A DNA stretch of 64,000 bases from Candidatus Aalborgicola bjergmarkensis. GTDB lineage: Bacteria > Pseudomonadota > Gammaproteobacteria > Burkholderiales > Burkholderiaceae_C. A program made the translations under genes and the position numbers. The stretch is from NCBI GenBank assembly GCA_016708725.1, contig JADJFE010000001.1, positions 1 through 64,000 of the forward strand, in the 5' to 3' direction. The notes under the pieces were generated by a model. That model saw only the letters and a program-made list of their open reading frames with translations. It had not been told where the DNA came from and did not search any database. Below are positions 43,746 through 52,530 of this stretch, piece after piece. Each line of letters starts with the position of its first letter. Position 1 is the stretch's first letter.

Positions 43746-44845
43746 GCGGCATGAACGGCATCGAAGCGCGTTTCCGGCTGGACTGGCCAAAGTTCTGCCT
43801 GGATGTCGATCTCAAGCTGCCCGGCAAAGGGGTCACGGCCCTGTTCGGCCATTCCGGCTCAGGAAAGACCACGCTCCTGCGCTGCATTGCCGGGCTGGAG
43901 CGTGCTCCCCTTGGACGGCTCGCCGTTGAAGGCGCGGTCTGGCAGGACGACACCCACTGGTTACCAACGCACAAACGGCCCATCGGCTATGTGTTTCAGG
44001 AGGCCAGCCTGTTTGCCCACCTTTCGGTGCTGGGCAACCTGCGCTACGGCATGCAACGCAGCGGTGCCGCGCAAGGTGCAGGAGATGTAGGGGGCGCGCG
44101 TCTCGAACAGGCCATCGCACTGCTGGGCATCCATCACCTGCTTGAGCGCAAGCCGGATCGCCTTTCCGGCGGCGAGCGCCAACGGGTGGGCATCGCCCGC
44201 GCCCTGGCCGTCAGCCCGCGCCTGCTGCTGATGGACGAACCGCTGGCCGCGCTCGATTCTGCGCGCAAGCAGGAAATCCTGCCGTATCTGGAACGCCTGC
44301 ACGAGGAGCTGGACATCCCGGTGCTCTACGTCAGCCATTCGCCCGATGAGGTGGCGCGGCTGGCAGACCATCTGGTGGCCATGGAAGGCGGACGGGTGCT
44401 GTCCAGCGGCCCCCTGGGTGAAACCCTCACGCGCCTGGACCTGCCCATCCGGCTGGGCGAGGACGCCGGAGCCATTCTGGAGGGAGTGGTCGGCGAGGTA
44501 GACCAGCACTGGCATCTGGCACGGGTGGACTTCGCAGGCGGTAGCCTGTGGGCGCGTGACCATGGGCTGCCTGTAGGCCACCACGTGCGCGTGCGTGTGC
44601 TGGCCAGGGACGTGAGCCTGGCGCAGGAGCCGGGCACCAGCAGCATCCAGAACGTGTTGCGCGGCGAAGTCGATGCCATAGGCGACGACGACCACCCCGG
44701 CCTGGCGCTGGTGCGTATGCGGATCGGCCCGTCGGGTCCGTCGGTATTGCTGGCCCGGCTGACCCGGCGGGCGATGGCCGCTTTAGGCGTTGTCACTGGC
44801 AAGGTGCTGTGGGTGCAGGTGAAATCGGTGGCTTTGTTGGAGTAA
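43742..44845 (+). CDS. modC: Molybdate ABC transporter ATP-binding protein
   Basis: 367 residues. Walker A GHSGSGKTTLLRC (about 36), ABC signature LSGGERQRVGIARAL, Walker B LLLMDEPLAALD, switch His in VSHS, and a C-terminal TOBE/Mop molybdate-binding domain (about 295-367). A GGAGG site lies 6 bases before TTG 43742, which is therefore a likely start; ATG 43751 is the alternative. Its 3' half is repeated in decayed form at 48555-48930. Confidence 0.94.
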   Translation: MSGMNGIEARFRLDWPKFCLDVDLKLPGKGVTALFGHSGSGKTTLLRCIAGLERAPLGRLAVEGAVWQDDTHWLPTHKRPIGYVFQEASLFAHLSVLGNLRYGMQRSGAAQGAGDVGGARLEQAIALLGIHHLLERKPDRLSGGERQRVGIARALAVSPRLLLMDEPLAALDSARKQEILPYLERLHEELDIPVLYVSHSPDEVARLADHLVAMEGGRVLSSGPLGETLTRLDLPIRLGEDAGAILEGVVGEVDQHWHLARVDFAGGSLWARDHGLPVGHHVRVRVLARDVSLAQEPGTSSIQNVLRGEVDAIGDDDHPGLALVRMRIGPSGPSVLLARLTRRAMAALGVVTGKVLWVQVKSVALLE

Positions 44846-45090
44846 CATCCTTATTGGCCTTAATCGCTACCGCAATCTGACTGATTTTGGTATTGATAGT
44901 CCGGTTATCTTCTGATTGTGTTTGCACTGTTCGGCTAATTTGGTTAATTTCTGCTGCCTGAAGGACGTTGTTTCCATCGTCAACCTGACCCCCGAGTAGG
45001 TTTTCCGCATACTGAATGACTTGCGCAAATAGGCAGGGCGGCGCTTTGAGGACCCATGACACCTACGAGCCATGGGAGATAATCGCGCCC
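44846..45090. other. Gap after modC with a possible gene remnant
   Basis: 245 bases. On the minus strand a frame (44793-45062) encodes EINQISRTVQTQSEDNRTIN, faintly like the coiled tail of a chemoreceptor. It overlaps modC and lacks any start signals, so it is at most a remnant. Confidence 0.25.
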
Positions 45091-45450
45091 ATGCAAACCC
45101 TGCGCAACGCCCATCTAATCGCCCGCTTCGTGCTGGTGTGGTTTGCGTTGTTCATTGGTACGGGCATTGCATCGTCGCTGGTCAAACCTCAAGCCATGGA
45201 GCTGATCTGCTCGAGCTCCGGCGTGATGAAGGTGCTGGTCAAGACTGACGAGGGCAGCAAGGAAGTCGTCAGCTACTCGCTTGATTGCCCATTGTGTGCC
45301 AGCACCAGCGCGCCGCCACCACCGCCAGTGGGCTTGAGCTTTGATCCGGCGCAGCCCCTGGCTTATGTGCTGCGAAGTATTCCTGCGACACACATCGCAG
45401 CACTCACCGCCGCGCCCTTTCCCGCGCGCGGGCCACCCGCTTTCTCCTGA
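45091..45450 (+). CDS. DUF2946-like small protein upstream of a TonB-dependent receptor
   Basis: About 119 residues. A signal peptide or helix (ARFVLVWFALFIGTGIASSLV) is followed by MELICSSSGVMKVLV and DCPLCAS, the Cys-containing pattern of DUF2946 proteins, which often sit next to copper-linked TonB receptors. The C-terminal half is Pro/Ala-rich. The Cys residues could bind copper; this is inference. ATG 45091 is preferred over a longer frame at 45016. Next in line are the receptor and the DUF1775 gene. Confidence 0.7.
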   Translation: MQTLRNAHLIARFVLVWFALFIGTGIASSLVKPQAMELICSSSGVMKVLVKTDEGSKEVVSYSLDCPLCASTSAPPPPPVGLSFDPAQPLAYVLRSIPATHIAALTAAPFPARGPPAFS

Positions 45451-45462
45451 ACTACTGAATTC

Positions 45463-45505
45463 ATAGCGCTATCCGCCCTGTTTTAGGGCGGTATCGGCCT
45501 TTTTA
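45463..45505 (+). terminator. Hairpin with T-run between DUF2946 gene and receptor gene
   Basis: ccgccct-gtttt-agggcgg (45473-45491) followed by a T-run at 45500-45504. It could end the upstream transcript or attenuate the receptor gene. The surrounding aattcatagcgctatccgc suggests it derives from the 'tagctg' repeat family. Confidence 0.45.
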
Positions 45506-45530
45506 TTGTTTGAAGTTTTGGAGATTTCCC

Positions 45531-47888
45531 ATGCGGAAAAACCGTACTGCCTTGGCGCTTGCCATGGCCTTTCCTGTTTCCTTGGTCGTCGTTTTCCCGG
45601 CCGCTGCGCAAACGCAAGCCAGCGCCCCGGTCAAATCACTGGGCGTGGTCACCATCATCAGCAGTGGTGCGCCCACTTCCTTGCCCACCCAAATTCCTAC
45701 CACCATCGAAGGCATCACGCGCGAGCAGATTGAGCAGAGCATCAACGCCACCGACAGTGAGGACGCCATCAAATACTTCCCCAGCTTGCTGGTGCGCAAG
45801 CGCTACATTGGCGACTACAACCACGCCATCCTGTCCAGCCGCGCCTCGGGCACCGGCAACAGTGCCCGTTCGGCGGTGTACGGCGACGGCATCCTGCTCT
45901 CCAACTACCTGGGCAATGGGGTTGGGGGCCTGAGCTTTCCGCCGCGCTGGGGTTTGGTGACGCCGGAAGAAATCGAGCGCGTAGACGTGATGTACGGGCC
46001 GTTTTCCGCCGCCTATCCGGGCAACTCGGTGGGCGCGGTGGTGGACTATGTGACGCGCATGCCGACCCGGTTTGAGGCCCATGCCAAACTGGGTTACGTC
46101 TCGCAGCCCTTTGACCTGTACGCTACCAGCGACAACTACAAAGCCTGGCAGGCCAGCGCTTCGCTGGGAAGCAAAAGTGGCGACTGGTCCTGGTTTTTGA
46201 ACTTCAACCACACCGACAGCCACGGCCAGCCCCTAACCTTCCCCACCCGGCTGCTCGGTGCCGGAGCCGCCAGCTCTGCCGGGACGGCGGTGACCGGCGC
46301 GATGCTGGACAAGAACAATGCCAATGCCCCCATCTACATTCTGGGCACCGGCACCGAATTCCACACCCTGCAGGACCACGCCAAGGTCAAGCTGGCCTAC
46401 GACCTCACACCAGCCATTCGCGCCGCCTACACGCTGGGAATCTGGCAAAACACTTCAGAAGGCAGACCGGTTTCCTACCTGCGCAATGCAGCCGGGCAGC
46501 CGGTGTACAGCGGCGCCATCAACATCAACGGCCTGGCGTTCTCCGGCGCTTCAGCCTTAGGCGGCGGGGACTATGCCCTGACCAATGAGAGCCTGAGCCA
46601 CACCATGCATGGCGTCTCGGTCAAGAGCCATACCCAGGGCGTGTGGGACTGGGAAGTGGCCGCCAGCCTGTACGACTACAGCAAAGACCTCAAGCGCCAG
46701 AACGGTGCCACCAACGCGCTGCCCACAGCGGCGCTGGGCGGCGCGGGCACCATCGCCGATGGCAGCGGCACTGGTTGGAACACGCTGGCGGCCAAGGGGA
46801 TCTGGCGTCCGCAAGGAATCAAGGGCGCACACCTCGTGGACTTTGGCGTGCAGCAGGACAGCTACACCCTGAAATACCTGACCTCCAACATCGCAGGCAA
46901 CTGGATCACGGATGCGCCGGGCACTTTGGCCAACGAGGTTGGCGGCAAGACGGTGCTGCAAAGTGTCTATGCGCAAGACGCCTGGACGTTTGACCCGAAA
47001 TGGAAAGCCGTGCTGGGCGCCCGTGTCGAGAACTGGAAGGCCTCGAACGGTCTAACCACCTTTGGTGTCGGCAACGCCGCCAACACCAGCTATGCGGCGC
47101 GCAGCGAGGATTTTGTCTCGCCCAAGGCCGCTTTGTCCTACCAGTGGCGCAGCGACACGGTGCTCAAGGCCTCCACCGGGCGTGCCGTGCGCATGCCCAC
47201 GGTGTCCGAGCTGTACGGTGCGACCTCCACGACCAACTCGCAGTACATCAACGATCCCAATCTCAAACCCGAAAAATCCTGGACGAGCGAGCTTAGTGCG
47301 GAAAAAGACTTTGACAATGGCTTGTTGCGGGTCACTTTCTTCACCGAAAACACCCAGGACTCGCTGTATTCGCAGACGACTTTTGATCCGGTGGCCAACA
47401 GGAACATTAGCCGCGTGCAAAACATTGGCCGCATCGAGACCCAGGGCCTGGAAGTGGCTTACAACGGAAACGACATTTTCAAGAAGGGGTTGGACCTGTC
47501 GGGCAGCGTCACCTACACCGACTCCGTCATCAAGGAAAACGCCGGTTTTGTGGTGGTGGCGGGTGACACGCTGGACAAGCGTCAGCCCAACATTCCCCAG
47601 TGGCGCGCGACGGCGCTGGCCAGCTACCGGTTTGACCAGCATTGGAGTGCCGCGCTGGGCGTGCGCTACAGTGGCCCGCAATTCCGCACCCTGAACAATG
47701 CCGACGTGAACGGCTACACCTACCAGGGCGTCAGCGAATACCTCACCGCCGATGTGCGCCTGCGCTACACGGTCAACAAGCAGTGGACGGCCTCGTTTGG
47801 TATCGACAATGTCAACAATTACCAGTACTGGAACTTCCACCCCTACCCCCAGCGCAGCTACTCGGTCGAGCTGAAGTTTGACCTGTAA
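45531..47888 (+). CDS. TonB-dependent outer-membrane receptor (probable copper or metal uptake)
   Basis: About 785 residues. A signal peptide (about 1-27) is followed by the plug domain (about 50-170, with GITREQIEQSINATDSEDAIKYFP and RVDVMYGPFSAAYPGNSVG) and a 22-strand barrel ending YSVELKFDL. The TonB box is not obvious. It is flanked by DUF2946 and DUF1775 genes, a set associated with copper acquisition, so copper is the best guess for the ligand. ATG 45531 begins the signal peptide; a TTG seven codons upstream is less likely. Confidence 0.9.
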   Translation: MRKNRTALALAMAFPVSLVVVFPAAAQTQASAPVKSLGVVTIISSGAPTSLPTQIPTTIEGITREQIEQSINATDSEDAIKYFPSLLVRKRYIGDYNHAILSSRASGTGNSARSAVYGDGILLSNYLGNGVGGLSFPPRWGLVTPEEIERVDVMYGPFSAAYPGNSVGAVVDYVTRMPTRFEAHAKLGYVSQPFDLYATSDNYKAWQASASLGSKSGDWSWFLNFNHTDSHGQPLTFPTRLLGAGAASSAGTAVTGAMLDKNNANAPIYILGTGTEFHTLQDHAKVKLAYDLTPAIRAAYTLGIWQNTSEGRPVSYLRNAAGQPVYSGAININGLAFSGASALGGGDYALTNESLSHTMHGVSVKSHTQGVWDWEVAASLYDYSKDLKRQNGATNALPTAALGGAGTIADGSGTGWNTLAAKGIWRPQGIKGAHLVDFGVQQDSYTLKYLTSNIAGNWITDAPGTLANEVGGKTVLQSVYAQDAWTFDPKWKAVLGARVENWKASNGLTTFGVGNAANTSYAARSEDFVSPKAALSYQWRSDTVLKASTGRAVRMPTVSELYGATSTTNSQYINDPNLKPEKSWTSELSAEKDFDNGLLRVTFFTENTQDSLYSQTTFDPVANRNISRVQNIGRIETQGLEVAYNGNDIFKKGLDLSGSVTYTDSVIKENAGFVVVAGDTLDKRQPNIPQWRATALASYRFDQHWSAALGVRYSGPQFRTLNNADVNGYTYQGVSEYLTADVRLRYTVNKQWTASFGIDNVNNYQYWNFHPYPQRSYSVELKFDL

Positions 47889-47905
47889 ACCATTGAACAG
47901 CCCCT

Positions 47906-48472
47906 ATGAAACGACTTTTTACTACAAAATTCATAGCTACTTGCGCACTATTGACGTGCGGTACAGCCACTTTTTCTCATGTAGTTCTGGGTGAGCCGGC
48001 AGCGCTGGCCGGCACCAGCTACCGCGCCACGCTGCGGGTTGGCCACGGCTGTGACGGCTCACCTGTCACGGCGCTGCACGTCACCATACCGGCAGGTTTC
48101 ATGGGGGCCAAACCCATGCCCAAACCCGGCTGGGTGCTCTCGCTGAAGTTCGAAAAACTGGCCAAACCCTACCAAAGCCACGGTAAAACCATCTCTGAGG
48201 ACGTGAGCGAAATAACCTGGACGGCAGCATCCAAAGAATACTGGCTGCCAGATGCCTACTATGACGAGTTTGTGCTGCGCGGCGGTTTGCCTGCCAGTGC
48301 CGGCCCGATGTGGTTCAAGGTGCTGCAAACCTGCGAAAAAGGCAGCATCGACTGGGCCGAGGTGCCCGCCAGCGGCACTTCCACCAAGGGCTTGAAAGCC
48401 CCGGCGGCGCTGCTGGAGATCATTGAGTCCGGCGCGGCCAGGCATTCCGGCGCCGACCACAGCAAGCACTGA
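47906..48472 (+). CDS. DUF1775 (YcnI-like) periplasmic copper-associated protein
   Basis: 188 residues. The signal peptide (about 1-24) ends so that the mature protein begins HVVLGEPAALAGTSYRA, the family's N-terminal His that binds copper in YcnI. Further family motifs: RVGHGCDGSPVTALHVTIP and a conserved Trp in TWTA. It starts 17 bases after the receptor gene. The DNA for the signal peptide (ttcatagctacttgcgcac...gtgcggtacagcc) matches the dispersed repeat family, so the leader may be repeat-derived. Confidence 0.85.
   Translation: MKRLFTTKFIATCALLTCGTATFSHVVLGEPAALAGTSYRATLRVGHGCDGSPVTALHVTIPAGFMGAKPMPKPGWVLSLKFEKLAKPYQSHGKTISEDVSEITWTAASKEYWLPDAYYDEFVLRGGLPASAGPMWFKVLQTCEKGSIDWAEVPASGTSTKGLKAPAALLEIIESGAARHSGADHSKH
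47918..47985. repeat. Dispersed repeat copy encoding a signal peptide
   Basis: ttcatagctacttgcgcac then gacgtgcggtacagcc has the family's inverted arms (tagctacttgcgcac / gtgcggtacagc). It encodes KFIATCALLTCGTATFS in the DUF1775 leader. Confidence 0.5.
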
Positions 48473-48487
48473 GCCAGCCTTTGACCC

Positions 48488-48604
48488 ATGACACCGCAGC
48501 GGCGCATCCTTGTCATCGCAGCCAGCGTGGTGCTGCTGCATGGGGCAGCGCTGTGGGCCTTTGGCATCGCCCGCGCCTTGCCGTCAGCCCGCGCCTGCTG
48601 CTGA
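48488..48604 (+). pseudogene. Truncated 5' end of a TonB-like gene
   Basis: 38 codons: MTPQRRILVIAASVVLLHGA then ALWAFGI, typical of the start of an energy transducer TonB (basic residues then a membrane helix). After GGCATCGCCCGCGCC it runs into modC-like sequence and stops. A TonB protein would suit the receptor upstream. It is probably inactivated by recombination. Confidence 0.55.
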
Positions 48605-48930
48605 TGGATGAACCACTGGCACGGGTAGATTTTGTCGGTGGTAGTCTGTGGACACGTGACCACGGACTCCCTGTAGGCCACCACGTGCGCGTGCTGGCCA
48701 GGGACGTGAGCCTGGCAGAAGAACCAGGCACCAGCAGCATCCAGAACGTGCTGCGCGGCGAAGTCGATGCCATAGGCGACGACGACCACCCCGGCCTGGC
48801 GCTGGTGCGTATGCGGGTCGGACCGTCGGTATTGCTGGCCAGGCTGACCCGGCGGGCGATGGCCGCGCTAGGCGTTGTCAGCGGCAAGGTGCTGTGGGTG
48901 CAGGTGAAATCGGTGGCTTTGTTGGAGTGA
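48555..48930 (+). pseudogene. Decayed duplicate of the modC 3' half
   Basis: From about 48555 the DNA follows modC (44186 onward): SPRLLLMDEPLA, then a jump over roughly 290 bases, then DFVGGSLWTRDHGLPVGHHV to ALLE with the TOBE domain. The internal deletion lies between ctggc-containing sequences; small indels also occur. It cannot make a full ATPase. Together with intact modC it flanks the copper cluster as a direct repeat. Confidence 0.8.
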
Positions 48931-49021
48931 TTTTCCGTACGAAGCTATCGAATAAAGAGCTGCCTCCGCACATTCCACAAGCCCTGCAGCCATATTTGGC
49001 GTGTATCACACACCCTGGCGT

Positions 49022-49516
49022 TCAGCCTCCTTGGGCCAGTGCAAATGCGATCACTTTGTCGCTCAACCAAATACCCCGATGGCGCATACGCTGCAAGGCT
49101 TCGGGCATGGACAGTGGGAAGCCCAAACGCCTGGCTTTGACGAGCACACCTACGGTACCCGTCACATCCAGCGCACAAAGCCGGGCAATGCGTCTGCCGA
49201 CGGTTTCATCTATGCACACCAAAGGCAAACCCAAGTTCATCGCAGTCTGGATTACGGATGCTTCGCCCAGGTCCAGGGAATGCCGCAAGAATGGTTGCAG
49301 TACGACCTCTCTATCTTGAATATCAAGCCAACTTGCTTCCTTGAAGACATCCACGCCAAAAGATTGTTTTCCTCCTGCACGAATTTCCGCTGCCACTTCC
49401 AGTGGGACAACAACGCGGGTATACAGCGAGCGCAGAATTTCCAGGCTTCCTGTTGCCGCAACCAATGCAATGAGTGGCGTGGTGTTGGTCACCAGAATCG
49501 GACGATGTTCACGCAT
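49022..49516 (-). CDS. DUF3368 PIN-domain toxin
   Basis: 164 residues. PIN-like motifs: ILVTNTTPLIALVA (the DUF3368 form, where Asn replaces the first Asp), VVVPLEVAAEI with the Glu, LDLGEASVIQTA, and LPLVCIDETVGRRIA with a later acidic site. It pairs with the UPF0175 gene upstream, a known toxin-antitoxin association. ATG 49516 overlaps the antitoxin by 8 bases; the longer frame from 49612 lies inside the antitoxin gene. Confidence 0.82.
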   Translation of the reverse strand: MREHRPILVTNTTPLIALVAATGSLEILRSLYTRVVVPLEVAAEIRAGGKQSFGVDVFKEASWLDIQDREVVLQPFLRHSLDLGEASVIQTAMNLGLPLVCIDETVGRRIARLCALDVTGTVGVLVKARRLGFPLSMPEALQRMRHRGIWLSDKVIAFALAQGG

Positions 49517-49757
49517 GATCCACGTCGTTGACCAACTCATCCTCGGGCAAATCAATGACAGGCACACCCAGGCGATGCAGTTGCGCCAAAAAAGTAACCC
49601 GATCCAAGCCAATCAGGCTGGCAGCCATGCCGGAGGACAGGCGTTTCATCTCGAACAATTTAGCAGCCATCGCCAGTTTTGCTTCCTGCGCAAAATCTTC
49701 CGGCGCCCGATGCAATGCGTCCAGGTAGTAGTTTGGCACATCAACGATGATTTGCAT
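49509..49757 (-). CDS. UPF0175 antitoxin
   Basis: 82 residues. MQIIVDVPNYYLDALHRAP, EAKLAMAAKLFEMKRLSSGMAASLIGLDRVTFLAQLHRLGVP: the UPF0175 pattern with a helix-turn-helix-like segment. It overlaps the DUF3368 toxin gene and would repress the pair. Confidence 0.82.
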   Translation of the reverse strand: MQIIVDVPNYYLDALHRAPEDFAQEAKLAMAAKLFEMKRLSSGMAASLIGLDRVTFLAQLHRLGVPVIDLPEDELVNDVDHA

Positions 49758-49801
49758 GGAGTTTCCCCTGTCTTCCTATTGGATGCATGCATGATAGCGT
49801 T

Positions 49802-50860
49802 TCATGCGTTCCCCGAAGCAGCGCCGCGCTCGTACCAGGCCCTGGAGTTGTTGACAACATAAACGACAAACAACATGACCGGCACTTCAATCAGCACGCC
49901 CACCACGGTTGCCAGCGCTGCGCCGGAGTTGAAGCCGAACAGGCTGATGGCGGCTGCCACGGCGAGTTCGAAGAAGTTGGATGCGCCAATCAGGGCCGAT
50001 GGGCAGGCAATGTTGTGCTTCTCGCCCACGGCGCGATTCAGCCCGTAGGCCAATGCCGCATTGAAAAACACCTGGATCAAAATCGGCACCGCCAGCAATC
50101 CAATGACCAGGGGCTGCTTCAGGATGGCTTCGCCCTGGAAGGCGAATAGCAGCACCAGCGTCAGCAGCAGGGCCGCCATTGACCAGGGGCCAATTCTTTC
50201 CATGGCCGCATCAAAAGCCAGCTGGCCCCTTTGCAGCAAGGACTTGCGCAGTATCTGGGCAATGATGACCGGAATGATGATGTACAGCCCCACCGAAATC
50301 AGCAGCGTGTCCCAGGGAACGATGATGGCCGACAAGCCCAGCAAAAACGCCACCAATGGCGCAAACGCCACCACCATGATGCTGTCGTTCAGCGCCACCT
50401 GGGACAGGGTGAAGAGCGGGTCTCCGCCGGTGAGTCGGCTCCAGACAAACACCATGGCCGTGCAGGGAGCGGCGGCCAAAAGAATCAATCCGGCAATGTA
50501 GCTGTCAATCTGCTCGGGCGGCAGCAAGGGTGCAAACCAGTGGCGGATGAATAACCAGCCTAGAAACGCCATCGAAAATGGCTTGACCAGCCAGTTCACA
50601 AATAGCGTGACACCAATACCCTTGCCGTGCTTGCGTACCTCGCCTAAAGCGCCAAAGTCCACCTTGACGAGCATGGGAATGACCATGACCCAGATCAGCA
50701 CGCCCACGGGCAGATTGACCTGTGCGACTTCCATGCGTCCAATCGCCTGAAACACGGCAGGAAGTACCTGGCCCAGTGCGATGCCCACGACAATGCAAAG
50801 AAACACCCAGACCGTCAGATAGCGCTCGAACAGATTCATGGGAGCAGGTTTTGTAGGCAT
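49802..50860 (-). CDS. arsB: Arsenite efflux pump, ACR3 family
   Basis: 352 residues with about ten membrane helices. ACR3 landmarks: MVIPMLVKVDFGAL, PFSMAFLGWLF, AAAPCTAMVFVWSRL with the conserved Cys needed for As(III) transport, and GASNFFELAVAAAISLFG. It expels arsenite from the cytoplasm. It starts 2 bases after the arsR-arsC fusion gene, so they form one operon. A GAGGG site precedes ATG 50860. ACR3 pumps are often labelled arsB although unrelated to true ArsB. Confidence 0.93.
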   Translation of the reverse strand: MPTKPAPMNLFERYLTVWVFLCIVVGIALGQVLPAVFQAIGRMEVAQVNLPVGVLIWVMVIPMLVKVDFGALGEVRKHGKGIGVTLFVNWLVKPFSMAFLGWLFIRHWFAPLLPPEQIDSYIAGLILLAAAPCTAMVFVWSRLTGGDPLFTLSQVALNDSIMVVAFAPLVAFLLGLSAIIVPWDTLLISVGLYIIIPVIIAQILRKSLLQRGQLAFDAAMERIGPWSMAALLLTLVLLFAFQGEAILKQPLVIGLLAVPILIQVFFNAALAYGLNRAVGEKHNIACPSALIGASNFFELAVAAAISLFGFNSGAALATVVGVLIEVPVMLFVVYVVNNSRAWYERGAASGNA

Positions 50861-50862
50861 AT

Positions 50863-51663
50863 TTACGGACCCTCGGCCAGTTCCCTGGCTGTATTTTGAA
50901 TAAATGCCTTTTCCAACTTTTCCTGTGGCAAGGAAATCAGGAGTTCCAGCCGACGCCTGAGCGCGTGCAGTGTCTGGCGAAAGGCTTCCAGTTTTTCTGC
51001 ATCGGTTCCGGTACCCGCCGAGGGGTCGGGGTAGCCCCAGTGTGCGGTCGCCGGTTGGCCCGGCCAGTAGGGGCAGACCTCGCCAGCGGCGTTGTCGCAG
51101 ACGGTAATCACCAGGTCCATGTGGGGCGCATCGGGTTTACCGAATTCATCCCAGGACTTGCTATGCAAGCCTTCGGTGGATATTCCGGCGCTCTTCAACA
51201 CCTGCAAACCCAAGGGGTTGGGCAGCTGGTTTTCCCTGGGACTACTGCCAGCCGAAAAAGCCTTGAAGCGGCCTCGACCGATGTGATTGAGCAGGGCTTC
51301 GGCCAGAATACTGCGCGCCGAGTTGTGGGTACATAAAAATAGGACGTTGATAACTTTTTCGTTCATACATAGCTCCGGTTGCCCACCACAACACTCGTCT
51401 GTCAGGTAGGAAATAAGGTCCATCACCAACGGGATGTTGGCGCGGTAGCGCTGAAAACGCCCCTCCTGGGTCACACGGACCAAGCTGGCATGTGCCATGG
51501 CCTTCAGATGAAAAGACAGGTTGGTGGGCGGAAGGTCCAGCGTGGTGGAGATTTCCCCTGCCACCATGCCTTCGGTGCCTTTTTTCACCAGCAGCCTGAA
51601 AACATCCAGCCGAACACCTGATGAGAGGGATTCAAAGACAGCGGTGGCAGAAGATTTGTCCAT
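50863..51663 (-). CDS. ArsR repressor fused to arsenate reductase (ArsR-ArsC)
   Basis: 266 residues. Residues 1-95 are a winged-helix ArsR domain (SGVRLDVFRLLVKKG, LPPTNLSFHLKAMAHASLV) ending in a cysteine cluster (DECCGGQPELC) suitable for As(III) sensing. Residues 100-245 are a low-molecular-weight phosphatase-type arsenate reductase with the P-loop LCTHNSARSILAE and the general-acid region YPDPS; a further Cys lies in ITVCDNAAGEVCP. One protein would thus sense arsenite and make it from arsenate, with the efflux pump next door. It is divergent from the accessory region upstream. Confidence 0.92.
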   Translation of the reverse strand: MDKSSATAVFESLSSGVRLDVFRLLVKKGTEGMVAGEISTTLDLPPTNLSFHLKAMAHASLVRVTQEGRFQRYRANIPLVMDLISYLTDECCGGQPELCMNEKVINVLFLCTHNSARSILAEALLNHIGRGRFKAFSAGSSPRENQLPNPLGLQVLKSAGISTEGLHSKSWDEFGKPDAPHMDLVITVCDNAAGEVCPYWPGQPATAHWGYPDPSAGTGTDAEKLEAFRQTLHALRRRLELLISLPQEKLEKAFIQNTARELAEGP

Positions 51664-51749
51664 GCAGCAGTTTACATCAATAATTCAACTATTATTGAAT
51701 TGTTGCAGGAGATAAGTACGGCGACAGCAGCATCAAGCGGCCAATTAAG

Positions 51750-51835
51750 CTTGCAGACAAAAACTACTCCAGACTCCCGCCGTGGTGCTGCTGGGACCGC
51801 GCCAGGTGGGAAAAACTCCCGGCGTGTTCATGCTT
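51750..51835 (+). pseudogene. Fragment of the AAA ATPase gene with internal deletion
   Basis: ctccagactcccgccgtggt and gggaccgcgccaggtggg match 52573-52620 (the Walker A region of the intact ATPase). It then jumps to cccggcgtgtt, matching about 52780. So about 160 bases are missing and no protein is possible. Confidence 0.75.
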
Positions 51836-51970
51836 GCGCGCGATGTTGATTTACCTCCTTGTTTCTTCCAGAACGTCTCAAAAGTTGCCAGAACGGGTTG
51901 ATACAGCAGCATTTCCCACCACCACAGGAGACGGTGGCGTGCGCGTGTCAGCACCAAAGGTGCGGTTTCA

Positions 51971-52186
51971 TACCAGCCTGGGGCATCGCCCCAGGTACCG
52001 GATCGCATCACCTGGATCGCCTCACCCACCACCAGAGGAATAAAGGCCCGGTTCAACGCATCACCGGATTACGGGGTCGGGCATCAATTTCGTGGCATCA
52101 CGACACCACGAACATGGTCCGCCTGAAATGGGCCACGAAAAATGCGACGACGGGTTTTCAACCTGGGGCGTTGCCCCAGGCTGGTA
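51971..52186. repeat. Inverted repeat pair (cctggggc-type)
   Basis: accagcctggggcatcgccc at 51971 and, reverse complemented, accagcctggggcaacgccc ending at 52186. Each arm is itself partly palindromic (cctggggc...gccccagg). About 160 bases lie between them. Confidence 0.6.
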
Positions 52187-52263
52187 TGGCTTCGGGCCTT
52201 TGGCCCTCCAGAGTGCTCAAACGCTGCAAAACGCAGATGCGCTATCCTCACAAGACAACACCA

Positions 52264-52492
52264 CCACATCCTACGCTCTTTTTTCCATAGCTGTTCCCGC
52301 TTATCCCGTAAGCCCTGCAAGGCAATTTGTGCCCTGAAAAAGGCCGCACTGGTGCCAAAATGCACCCCAAACCACCCCAAAACATCCCAACCAGGGCCGC
52401 CACGGTGCGCCAGCAGCCGTTTTCAGGTGCCAAAACAGCCGCAACAGCACATGGAACAAGCGGCAACAGCTATCAAAAGCGTAGCCCTCATG
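52264..52492. repeat. Direct repeat flanking the AAA ATPase gene (left copy)
   Basis: About 229 bases matching 53723-53942. Blocks: cacatccta.gctct, atagctg..cccgct, gtaagcc.t.caaggcaattt, gccctgaaaaaggcc, gccaaaatgcacccc, and cagcagccgttttcaggtgcc. Each copy also has the 'tagctg' family ends (tagctg at the left, agctat at the right). Confidence 0.8.
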
Positions 52493-52530
52493 AAAACATT
52501 GAAAATTTAATTTTACTAATTAAAATTTCA

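Larger units (their letters stand above)
51664..52263. other. Scrambled non-coding stretch with gene fragment and inverted repeats
   Basis: No intact gene. It contains a truncated copy of the downstream ATPase gene's start (51750-51835) and two inverted copies of accagcctggggc.tcgccccaggt (51971-51998 and 52160-52186). The rest is unrecognised. Clear signs of repeated recombination. Confidence 0.55.

Noticed and set aside
48481..48930. 149-codon frame considered as a real gene
   Set aside because: It is a chimera of an out-of-frame TonB-like start and the decayed modC end, so it is treated as two pseudogene pieces.
51834..52510. Several short + strand frames in the scrambled region (for example containing 'AWGIAPGTG')
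   Set aside because: They are translations of the cctggggc inverted repeat and of direct-repeat DNA, not genes.
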